Assembly: GCA_024689285.1 (NCBI GenBank)
Contig: JAILDR010000057.1
Location: forward strand, 1 to 7,220
Source of the DNA: Bacteroidales bacterium
Lineage (GTDB): Bacteria; Bacteroidota; Bacteroidia; Bacteroidales; F082
Direction of reading: 5' to 3'
DNA: 7,220 bases
The notes below the pieces were generated by a model. The model had not been told where the DNA came from, did no database searches, and saw nothing but the letters and a program-made list of their open reading frames with translations. The position numbers and the translations under genes are program-made. This document shows positions 1 through 4,895 of this stretch, piece after piece. The stretch's first letter is position 1, and each line of letters starts with the position of its first letter.

Positions 1-283
1 TGGCCCACAGCGTGAAACGATACCTTATGCTTTCGATGAAATACATAGGCATATACATCCACGAATCTTCAGCGTTGCTGAAGGCATACCAGTTGCCCGA
101 GTGGGGGATGCGGTTATGGTCTTTTTCGAGATAGCCGCAGATCCAGGTTTCATCGTTGCTTGTCCAGCCCACGGGGACTTGCATATCGTGGTTGGCATAT
201 TCGAAGCCTTCGGTCAGCAGGTTGCCAGCAAAGGTGGCGGTGGCTATGAGGCAAATCAATAAGGTGAGGAGCGTTTTTTTCAT
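1..283 (-). CDS. Secreted protein, N-terminal part (cleaved-adhesin / choice-of-anchor-J-like)
   Basis: This is an open frame read leftward from an ATG at 283-281, with 94 codons visible; the C-terminus lies beyond the window. Residues 1-19 form a classical signal peptide: MKK, a hydrophobic core, and a cleavage site after T-F-A. The mature part begins with an acidic/aromatic GFE segment (25-27), then VPVGW (36-40), IPHSGNWYAFS (59-69) and DSWMYMPM (73-80). Those spaced blocks are typical of the beta-jelly-roll cleaved-adhesin or choice-of-anchor-J domain in exported Bacteroidota proteins, which often end in a T9SS sorting domain. A TAnnTTTG box lies about 20 bases upstream (305-312). The protein probably acts at the cell surface or outside the cell, perhaps in adhesion or glycan/protein degradation; substrate and function cannot be told from this piece. 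Confidence is high that it is a real exported-protein gene and moderate for the domain name. Confidence 0.8.
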   Translation of the reverse strand, partial: MKKTLLTLLICLIATATFAGNLLTEGFEYANHDMQVPVGWTSNDETWICGYLEKDHNRIPHSGNWYAFSNAEDSWMYMPMYFIESIRYRFTLWA

Positions 284-304
284 GGTAGGTAATAATTAAG
301 GTGG

Positions 305-312
305 CAAAAATA
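305..312 (-). promoter_or_regulatory. Bacteroidota -7 promoter box for the left secreted-protein gene
   Basis: On the minus strand the sequence reads TATTTTTG, a full match to the Bacteroidota -7 consensus TAnnTTTG. It lies about 20 bases before the ATG of the secreted-protein gene, so the leader would be short. No clear -33 TTTG is visible upstream. The left inverted repeat of the neighbouring element begins about 34 bases behind this box, so insertion of that element could have altered upstream control of this gene. Confidence 0.55.
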
Positions 313-345
313 GGATTTTTCTATAAAACTGGAACTGATTCTCTT

Positions 346-373
346 TGTGTTTTTAACTGTAGCAACTGTAGCA
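346..373 (+). repeat. Left arm of 28-bp inverted repeat
   Basis: The arm starts TGTG, then a T run, then tandem copies of the 9-mer AACTGTAGC. Its reverse complement occurs at 2050-2077 with one mismatch in 28 positions (T here, A there, at the fifth base). The two arms flank the 438-aa ATPase gene and its control region. The outer ends read TGTG...CACA, as in many element termini. I found no matching target-site duplication directly outside the arms (left flank ...CTCTT, right flank GCGGG...). Confidence 0.85.
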
Positions 374-381
374 ACTGTAGC
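355..381 (+). repeat. Three tandem copies of the 9-mer AACTGTAGC
   Basis: Exact copies lie at 355-363, 364-372 and 373-381. Two inverted exact copies (GCTACAGTT) lie at 2051-2059 and 2060-2068, just past the stop codon of the ATPase gene. Copy number therefore differs between the sides (3 versus 2), as expected for a repeat that expands and contracts by slippage. The third left copy extends beyond the 28-bp inverted repeat. Confidence 0.9.
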
Positions 382-403
382 AAAACCCCAATCCGCCCCA
401 AAA

Positions 404-468
404 ATTCCTACCTGAATGGTATCTGATTCCTACCTGAATGGTACCTGATTCCTACCTGATTCTACCTG
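404..468 (+). repeat. 11-bp-periodic direct repeats (iteron-like cluster A)
   Basis: Two 22-bp units at 404-425 and 426-447 differ at a single base. Each is an exact 11-mer ATTCCTACCTG followed by a related 11-mer AATGGTAYCTG. A further exact ATTCCTACCTG follows at 448-458 and a 10-base shortened copy ATTCTACCTG at 459-468. The strict 11-base period puts each copy on the same helical face, as expected for binding sites of a repeated protein. The cluster lies upstream of the promoter at 581-588 and shares its TCCTACCT core with cluster B. Confidence 0.8.
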
Positions 469-580
469 AAATCAGAGAAAAACGGGGAGTAAGCAGATGT
501 TTATCAACGATTTGGAAAAAAGTTGGTTATTTATTACTAAAATTTGGGCAAGTTATTCGTAAACCGCAATCTCGCCGTTG

Positions 581-588
581 TATATTTG
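581..588 (+). promoter_or_regulatory. Bacteroidota -7 promoter box for the 438-aa ATPase gene
   Basis: TATATTTG matches the TAnnTTTG consensus. A poor -33 candidate (TTCG, 556-559) sits 21 bases upstream. Transcription would begin near 595, giving a leader of about 135 bases before the ATG at 730. The promoter lies between the two 11-bp repeat clusters, which suggests that a protein binding the repeats, perhaps the gene product itself, controls expression. Confidence 0.6.
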
Positions 589-645
589 CAGCGCCAAACA
601 AACCAAAAGCGACAACCAAAAATGAACCCAAAATCCAAAATTTCC

Positions 646-690
646 AACTCCTACCTAACTCCTACCTAACTCCTACTTTAAGTCTACCCG
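646..690 (+). repeat. 11-bp-periodic direct repeats (iteron-like cluster B)
   Basis: AACTCCTACCT occurs exactly at 646-656 and 657-667, then as AACTCCTACTT at 668-678, with a degenerate copy (AAGTCTACCCG) at 680-690. The core TCCTACCT and the 11-base period are shared with cluster A at 404-468, although the flanking bases differ. This cluster falls inside the predicted 5' leader of the ATPase mRNA, about 40 bases before its start codon. It could act as a DNA operator/origin repeat or as an RNA element. Confidence 0.75.
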
Positions 691-729
691 AAATTCACCT
701 TATTCATTAACCAACAAAAACCAAAAATC

Positions 730-2046
730 ATGTACAATTTCCAAGAAAACTGCGGCATCGCTATGCCGCCTGAAATGCCCCAACAACTGCCGGCCCTCAT
801 CGGCCTGCTCACCAGGAACGTGCCCTCGTACTACAAGCCCGCTGTGGCCTCAGCCGTGTTTCCTGCCCTCGCGGCCCATCTGCACGGCGTAAGGTTCCGC
901 TATTGGGACAACGTCGACCACGAGGCCACCTTCATGAACGTGCTCATCGGACGCCAGTCCGTCGGCAAGGGCTGCATCAAGAAGCCCATCGAGCTCATCA
1001 TGGAGGACATCCGCCTGCGCGACCTCCCCAACCGCCAGCGCGAGGCGGAATGGAAAGAGATGAGCTTCGCCATGAAGATGCGCATCCCGCGCCCGAAGGA
1101 CATCTGCATCCAGATGCTGGGCGACAACCTGACCGATGCCGCCTTCAACCAGCGCATCATCGATGCGAACAACAACGGACAGCGCTACCTCTACACCCTC
1201 GTGGACGAAATCGACGCCCTGAAGAATGTGACCACCAAACGCACTCCTGGCGAAGTCGGGCTGCTGGTAAGGAAAGCCTTCGACAATGCGCTGATGGGAC
1301 AGGAGCGCGTGGGCGGCGACGCGGTGACAGGCATCGCTCCCCTGCGCTGGAACTTCAACGCCTCCACCACCCCCACCAACGCCCACTCCTTCCTCTCAAG
1401 GATGGTGAACAACGGCACCTTGAGCCGTCTGGACCTCTCGACCATCATCCGCGACGAGGAGGGCCACACGGCTCCCGTCATGGGCATCTACGACGAGGCC
1501 TTCGCGAACGAGCTGAAGCCCTACATCGAACACTTAGAGACCGCCAACGGACGCATCGACTGCGAGGAGTCAACCCAGTTGGCTGTCGCCATGCGGGATG
1601 AGAACGAGGACAAGATCGGGCTTTACGAGTCGGAGGCCTACCGTGTGCTGAGCTACCGCGCCAATGTGATTGCCTGGCTCAAGGGTATGGTGCTGTATGT
1701 CTCCAACGGCTGCCAATGGGACGAGACCTTCAACAGCTTCATCCGCTGGAGCCAGGAGTACGACCTCTGGTGCAAGATGCTCTACTTCGGCCAGCAGCTG
1801 GAGGATGAGTTGAACGAGGAGGTGGCGATGCAGCGCCAGCACGGACCCAAGAACTTGCTGAACCTGCTGCCCGATGTCTTCACCCGCGAGCAATACCGCA
1901 ACATGCGGCAAAGCAGGGGCAAAAAGGGCGACGGCGAGTCGCTCCTGCGCGTCTGGATGGCTAGAAAGTACATCTATTTCGACGGGGAGAACGGAAACTT
2001 CTGTAAGACAGACGAATACATCCACAAATTCAAACTCGCCAGCTGA
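730..2046 (+). CDS. P-loop ATPase/helicase-like replication protein (VirE/DUF3987-like)
   Basis: This 438-aa cytosolic protein looks like the helicase-type half of the VirE/DUF3987 proteins common in Bacteroidota accessory DNA. Residues 20-60 (LPALIGLL...VFPALAAHL...VRFRYWD) resemble the helical start of that domain. A P-loop-like GRQSVGKG spans 74-81, with Lys80 but Gly where Ser/Thr is usual. A charged helical stretch follows (94-125). A Walker B motif, YTLVDEID, spans 155-162 with Asp159/Glu160, and NASTTPTN (210-217) may be a sensor. The C-terminus (about 374-438, LLNLLPDVFTREQYRNM... to ...EYIHKF) looks like a winged-helix DNA-binding domain. No primase, TOPRIM or VirE-N domain precedes it, so it is shorter than two-domain relatives. 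The start at 730 follows an A-rich stretch and agrees with the promoter at 581-588. The probable role is DNA replication or maintenance of the flanking repeat-bounded unit, perhaps by binding the 11-bp repeats. The family name comes from recalled motifs, not a search. Confidence 0.72.
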   Translation: MYNFQENCGIAMPPEMPQQLPALIGLLTRNVPSYYKPAVASAVFPALAAHLHGVRFRYWDNVDHEATFMNVLIGRQSVGKGCIKKPIELIMEDIRLRDLPNRQREAEWKEMSFAMKMRIPRPKDICIQMLGDNLTDAAFNQRIIDANNNGQRYLYTLVDEIDALKNVTTKRTPGEVGLLVRKAFDNALMGQERVGGDAVTGIAPLRWNFNASTTPTNAHSFLSRMVNNGTLSRLDLSTIIRDEEGHTAPVMGIYDEAFANELKPYIEHLETANGRIDCEESTQLAVAMRDENEDKIGLYESEAYRVLSYRANVIAWLKGMVLYVSNGCQWDETFNSFIRWSQEYDLWCKMLYFGQQLEDELNEEVAMQRQHGPKNLLNLLPDVFTREQYRNMRQSRGKKGDGESLLRVWMARKYIYFDGENGNFCKTDEYIHKFKLAS

Positions 2047-2049
2047 GTC

Positions 2050-2077
2050 TGCTACAGTTGCTACAGTTAAAATCACA
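2050..2077 (-). repeat. Right arm of 28-bp inverted repeat
   Basis: This is the inverted partner of 346-373, with one mismatch. It starts four bases after the TGA stop of the ATPase gene (2044-2046) and contains two exact copies of GCTACAGTT. The intrinsic terminator stem begins at 2079, immediately outside it. The arm is thus wedged between stop codon and terminator. Confidence 0.85.
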
Positions 2078-2078
2078 G

Positions 2079-2112
2079 CGGGAGGGGACAAAGGGTCTCC
2101 TCCCGTTTTTTT
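2079..2112 (+). terminator. Intrinsic terminator after the ATPase gene
   Basis: An 11-bp GC-rich stem pairs 2079-2089 (CGGGAGGGGAC) with 2095-2105 (GTCTCCTCCCG), with one G-T wobble and a 5-base loop, followed by seven T residues (2106-2112). This is a strong rho-independent terminator. It isolates the downstream ATPase/TOPRIM pair, which has its own promoter at 2167. Confidence 0.92.
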
Positions 2113-2166
2113 CTGTCTTGTTTAATATTCCCGTAAAAAAATTTCGGCAATACGGAAAAAAGTTTC

Positions 2167-2174
2167 TATCTTTG
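2167..2174 (+). promoter_or_regulatory. Bacteroidota -7 promoter box for the ATPase/TOPRIM pair
   Basis: TATCTTTG is a full match to TAnnTTTG and is followed by GCAC, a common context in Bacteroidales promoters. A weak -33 candidate (TTTC, 2142-2145) sits 21 bases upstream. Transcription would start about 2180, some 20 bases before the ATG at 2200. The box lies between the terminator at 2079-2112 and the ATPase gene, so the pair forms its own transcription unit. Confidence 0.75.
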
Positions 2175-2199
2175 CACAGAAATTCAAACAAGAATCGCC

Positions 2200-3303
2200 A
2201 TGTTAGTCAAATTCTCCGTAAAAAACTTCCGAGGTTTTGCCGAAAAGATAGAATGGGATTTATCTCATCCCAGCAATTACGAGTTCAACACGAACGCCAT
2301 AAAAGAGGGCATTATCAAGAATGGTATTGTCTATGGCCCCAATGGTTCTGGGAAATCAAATTTCGCATTAGCCATCTTTGATATTGAGAATCATCTTTCG
2401 TCAAAATGGAAAAAGACAGACTATTACTCAAACTTTGTCTACGCTGGGAATCCCAATTCTCCTGTTGAATTTGAATATGTGTTTAAGTTTGATAACGACA
2501 TCCTGGAATACAACTATTCAAAGAATTCGGTTGGACTGCTCGTTGCCGAATCGCTGACAGTGAACCACAAACAGGTTTTCAAAAGGGACATTTCCATCTT
2601 TGAAATCGACGACGAACAATTCAAGATTGACGTTACGGTTAAAGAGAACTTCAAGCAAAACGTGAACAGCGTTTCGGTCATCAACTTCATCACGGCTTCC
2701 TATCCTTTGTCCCAAGACCATTATATTGTAAAACTTATTCAGTTCGTCAACTCAATGCTATGGTTTAAAAATTTGGACAGCCGTGAGTTTATCGGCCTTG
2801 AGACCGCTAGTTTCGGCTTGGAAGAGTTTATCATACAGAACAAGTATGTCGAGGATTTTTCCCAGTTCTTGACCAAAGTGAGCAAACAAGAATTCAAGTT
2901 TGTTTCTCCTAAAGAGGGTGACAAGATTTTGTTATGTGAAATAGGAGGCAACACCATCCCCTTCCTCTCAATAGCTTCCACAGGAACGAAAGCGCTGGAA
3001 CTGTTATATGTGTGGATAAAGAGAATGTCCGTCGTTTCTTTTGTCTTTATTGATGAGTTTGACGCCCTTTATCATTTTAAACTGTCCTTTGAGGTATGCA
3101 AACTGTTGTTTAATATGGATTGTCAGGTCTTCACCTCTTCTCACAACACTTTCCTGCTGACGAACGACCTCCTACGTCCTGATTGCAACTTCATTCTGCA
3201 AAACAACAAGATAAAGCCGCTTCATGCCTGCACGGAAAAAGAGCTGAGATTTGGGCATAACATTGAAAAAATCTACAGAGCCAATGCATTCAATGTCGAA
3301 TAA
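2200..3303 (+). CDS. AAA15 / ABC-type ATPase of a probable two-gene defence module
   Basis: This 367-aa cytosolic ATPase is of the SMC/RecF/OLD-like AAA15 type. The N-terminus MLVKFSVKNFRGF (1-13) is the beta-strand plus N-F-R-G-F start typical of this group. Walker A is GPNGSGKS (46-53), the ABC signature-like STGTK is at 260-264, Walker B is FVFIDEFD (281-288) with catalytic Glu286, and the switch His is in TSSHN (312-316). The middle (about 75-245) is the variable lid/coiled-coil insertion. A gene for a TOPRIM-like protein follows, overlapping its last 11 bases (ATG at 3293), which implies translational coupling. ATPase plus TOPRIM pairs of this kind (OLD, PARIS, AbiL) are known anti-phage systems in which the ATPase senses infection and unleashes the partner; that role here is inferred. 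A tRNA-targeting or DNA-repair function is possible. The start is set by the promoter 26-33 bases upstream. Confidence 0.85.
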   Translation: MLVKFSVKNFRGFAEKIEWDLSHPSNYEFNTNAIKEGIIKNGIVYGPNGSGKSNFALAIFDIENHLSSKWKKTDYYSNFVYAGNPNSPVEFEYVFKFDNDILEYNYSKNSVGLLVAESLTVNHKQVFKRDISIFEIDDEQFKIDVTVKENFKQNVNSVSVINFITASYPLSQDHYIVKLIQFVNSMLWFKNLDSREFIGLETASFGLEEFIIQNKYVEDFSQFLTKVSKQEFKFVSPKEGDKILLCEIGGNTIPFLSIASTGTKALELLYVWIKRMSVVSFVFIDEFDALYHFKLSFEVCKLLFNMDCQVFTSSHNTFLLTNDLLRPDCNFILQNNKIKPLHACTEKELRFGHNIEKIYRANAFNVE

Positions 3304-3382
3304 CGAGTTACATCTTTTTGTATTTGAGGGCGTGTTCGGGCAGAGTCTAAATATGTGGAAAAACTCGAACAGCATTTCCTAG
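3293..3382 (+). pseudogene. Frameshifted N-terminal piece of the TOPRIM-like partner
   Basis: An ATG at 3293 overlaps the end of the ATPase gene and reads MSNNELHLFVFEG before losing homology and stopping at a TAG (3380-3382) after 29 codons. In the next frame the sequence from about 3331 reads RVRAESKYVEKLEQHF and joins directly to the 243-aa frame that ends at 4086. Together they give LHLFVFEG...RAESKYVEKL, the expected first TOPRIM motif: a strand, then Glu-Gly, then a helix. The shift falls between about 3329 and 3340, inside or next to GGCGTGTTCGGG, and corresponds to one missing base or two extra bases. The intact protein would have about 263 residues. Either this copy is inactivated or the base is a sequencing/assembly error. 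Confidence 0.7.
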
Positions 3383-4086
3383 GCAAGAGGATTTCGGTGA
3401 AGTGTGTCTATGATGCCGAGATTTACCAGTTGTACAAGCAACTGAAAGCCGAGGAGTTCGATTTTGACATCGTAGACCTTCTCAAAGAACGCAGCAAAGA
3501 AAACGCGGAGCTATTGCGAGACTATACCCGTGACAGTTTTCCCTATGTTTATTTGTTCTTTGACTATGATGCGCATGCAACAATGGCAAGCGACGACAAA
3601 ATAGCTGAGATGCTCGAGTTCTTTAATAACGAAACCGAGAACGGGCTGCTATACATCAGTTATCCGATGTTGGAAGCGATTCGTCACTATACAGACGTGG
3701 AGAGTTTTAAGGAGCTAACCGTGAAATGCAAGCGATCCAACTGCCCCTACAAAGACGATTGTGAAAAAGAGGAAGCCTGTATGAACGAGCCTCATTACAA
3801 AACGGTTTCGGCATCAGAGTGCCGTCCGCAGTTGACCAATATCAACCATTACACCAAAGAAATCTGGCAAGAACTAATTCGCGCCCATGTTCACAAAATG
3901 AATTATCTGGTACATGATGTTTTCGACTATCCCACCCAATTAGATTCTCAAAGCACAGTTTTCGAGAAGCAGTTGGAAAAACACATTAACCGCAAATGCC
4001 TGGAAGTGGCGGTGTTAAGTGCATTTCCACTTTATGTACTGGACTATTATGGGGTTGAAGGATTGAAGAGGAAACTGGAAGAATGA
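3355..4086 (+). CDS. TOPRIM-like nuclease partner (C-terminal body, frameshift upstream)
   Basis: The visible frame gives 243 residues if counted from GTG at 3355, but this is probably not the native start (see the N-terminal piece at 3293-3382). After KYVEKLEQHFLG come VYDAEIYQLYKQL (18-30), DFDIVDLLKER (36-46), the hydrophobic strand and acidic pair VYLFFDYD (65-72, Asp70/Asp72) and LLYISYPMLEA (98-108). This layout matches TOPRIM-like proteins paired with AAA15 ATPases (AbiLii/RloB/AriB-type effectors), where the first-motif Glu and the DxD bind metal. A cysteine cluster C125-x4-C130-x5-C136-x5-C142 may bind zinc. Without the upstream Glu-Gly motif the 243-aa product should lack nuclease activity. 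It would act with the ATPase as toxin or nuclease in phage defence (inferred). No Shine-Dalgarno precedes the GTG; an ATG at 3353 is in another frame. Confidence 0.72.
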   Translation: MEKLEQHFLGKRISVKCVYDAEIYQLYKQLKAEEFDFDIVDLLKERSKENAELLRDYTRDSFPYVYLFFDYDAHATMASDDKIAEMLEFFNNETENGLLYISYPMLEAIRHYTDVESFKELTVKCKRSNCPYKDDCEKEEACMNEPHYKTVSASECRPQLTNINHYTKEIWQELIRAHVHKMNYLVHDVFDYPTQLDSQSTVFEKQLEKHINRKCLEVAVLSAFPLYVLDYYGVEGLKRKLEE

Positions 4087-4148
4087 TGTTGACGAGGATT
4101 AGTACAGCTATAGCTTCTATGTCCGGTTTTTCGGGCTGTGGCTGAGAC

Positions 4149-4185
4149 AAAAAAAAGCCAGAACCTTTTTGGCGGCTCTGGCTTT
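4149..4185 (-). terminator. Intrinsic terminator for the small secreted-protein gene
   Basis: The arms AAAGCCAGA (4154-4162) and TCTGGCTTT (4177-4185) pair perfectly. Read on the minus strand, the hairpin is followed by eight T residues (complement of the A run 4149-4156), 25 bases after the stop of the 137-aa gene. On the plus strand only an interrupted T stretch (TTTGGTTT) follows, so it may also work weakly as the terminator of the convergent TOPRIM gene ending at 4086. Confidence 0.8.
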
Positions 4186-4209
4186 GGTTTCCTTCAATAA
4201 GCCACTAAG

Positions 4210-4623
4210 CTACTGAAGTTTAAATGCTCTGTATTCAATATAATAACTACTGATTGGGTTGTCATAAGATTGGTCGTCTACTTTTGTGCATCGGTGTTCT
4301 TCACGTTTAAAGACGTATGTTTCTCCAGCTCGTAATACAACTGATTGTGTCTTTACAACGGAAGATGGCACTGATGTAACATCATAGTTATTACCATAGG
4401 TCCCTCCTTGAAATGACAAGGTAATATCCACACTAACCGTACAAGAATTCCGATTGGTGAACTCCCAGCCATAGTATTTGGTTGAACTACAATTATAGCC
4501 GCATGAATACTGTGGGCCGTCATAAATCACTCTTCTCGTTTCAATTCCTCTTACTTCTTGTGCAATAGCCGAAACTGACATGAAACACATTAGAACAGCC
4601 AATGTTGTTATTGCTTTTTTCAT
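4210..4623 (-). CDS. Small secreted protein of unknown function
   Basis: This 137-aa protein starts with a signal peptide (MKK, hydrophobic core 5-18, cleavage after A-I-A at 21). The mature part of about 116 residues is rich in beta-type segments: GWEFTNRNSCTVSVDITLSF (52-71), VVLRAGETYVFKRE (95-108) and YYIEYRAFKL (127-136). It looks like one small beta-sandwich domain. Four mature cysteines (41, 45, 61, 112) could make two disulfides, consistent with export to the periplasm or surface. I do not recognise the family. A terminator follows closely. No perfect TAnnTTTG box precedes it; the best is AAGATTTG at 4723-4730. It may be transcribed from upstream, through the fragment at 4664-4873, or from fusA. 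Confidence 0.75.
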   Translation of the reverse strand: MKKAITTLAVLMCFMSVSAIAQEVRGIETRRVIYDGPQYSCGYNCSSTKYYGWEFTNRNSCTVSVDITLSFQGGTYGNNYDVTSVPSSVVKTQSVVLRAGETYVFKREEHRCTKVDDQSYDNPISSYYIEYRAFKLQ

Positions 4624-4663
4624 ATTTGTATCTTATTATAGTGATATTACGCTCTCTGCTTGC

Positions 4664-4873
4664 TTAATAATCATCATCTCGCCTATCTCTTTTAATAGGT
4701 TCTCTTCCTAATTGAACCGTGACAAATCTTTCATTTCCCGAAGGAACTTCATCTGGCCAACAATAAACTTTTCTAGAAGATGATTGCCCACAACGAATTG
4801 TTTCCTGAAAATAATCACTTACCCTCTTCCCTTTATAAGAAAGGTACCATTCAAAACTGAAACTGGTTATTTT
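4664..4873 (-). pseudogene. Startless C-terminal gene fragment
   Basis: A 69-codon open stretch runs from just after an in-frame TAG (4874-4876) to TAA (4664-4666) and contains no ATG, GTG or TTG codon. The translation is protein-like: SFSFEWYLSYKGKRVSD near its start, TIRCGQSSSRKVYCWP in the middle, and a charged end KRDRRDDDY. Its composition (aromatic, two Cys) recalls the mature part of the neighbouring 137-aa secreted protein, and both lie on the same strand 40 bases apart. It is most likely the C-terminus of a related exported protein whose signal peptide and start were lost by deletion next to fusA. Chance openness over 69 codons cannot be excluded. Confidence 0.45.
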
Positions 4874-4895
4874 CTATGAAATGTAGAATGAAAAA

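Larger units (their letters stand above)
284..729. other. Non-coding control / origin-like region before the ATPase gene
   Basis: This 446-base gap holds the promoter of the leftward gene (305-312), the left inverted-repeat arm (346-373), cluster A (404-468), an AT-rich stretch (about 510-560), a promoter box (581-588) and cluster B (646-690). Direct repeats next to an AT-rich segment and a gene for a helicase-like ATPase are the usual parts of an iteron-type replication origin, so such a role is possible but unproven. A 90-codon open frame crosses the region, but its translation mostly reads out the repeats and is not credible as a gene. Confidence 0.5.
346..2077 (+). mobile_element. Putative inverted-repeat-bounded single-gene element
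   Basis: A unit of about 1.7 kb is delimited by the 28-bp inverted repeats at 346-373 and 2050-2077. It contains two iteron-like clusters, one promoter and one gene for a P-loop ATPase with a winged-helix-like C-terminus. Its coding part is visibly richer in G and C than the genes on its right, and its leader is very AT-rich. No transposase, integrase or recombinase is encoded, and no target-site duplication is seen. If mobile, it would depend on a host or helper recombinase, or replicate through its own Rep-like protein. The boundaries are inferred from the repeats alone; the arms could instead be conserved regulatory repeats at the ends of one gene locus. Confidence 0.4.

Noticed and set aside
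404..690. CRISPR array
   Set aside because: The repeats are only 11 or 22 bases with no unique spacers between copies, and no cas gene is present.
438..710. 90-codon open frame upstream of the ATPase gene
   Set aside because: It starts inside cluster A and ends past cluster B. Its translation largely restates the 11-bp repeats, it spans the promoter box, and it has no domain or promoter of its own.
346..2077. Classical insertion sequence
   Set aside because: The gene between the inverted repeats has no transposase motif (no DDE or HUH/Tyr pattern seen) and no direct target duplication flanks the arms.
850..2091. Long minus-strand open frames opposite the 438-aa gene
   Set aside because: They lie antisense to a gene with clear Walker motifs, are rich in repetitive Val/Ala/His, and arise from its G/C-ending codons.
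3311..3340. Programmed -1 frameshift in the TOPRIM gene
   Set aside because: The only slippery-looking run (CTTTTTG at 3314-3320) would lead straight into the TGA at 3325-3327 in the shifted frame, and no slippery heptamer lies at the point where homology changes frame.
4723..4730. Promoter box AAGATTTG for the 137-aa secreted protein (minus strand)
   Set aside because: It misses the first base of TAnnTTTG, lies inside the open fragment and is about 100 bases from the start codon, so it was not listed as a feature.
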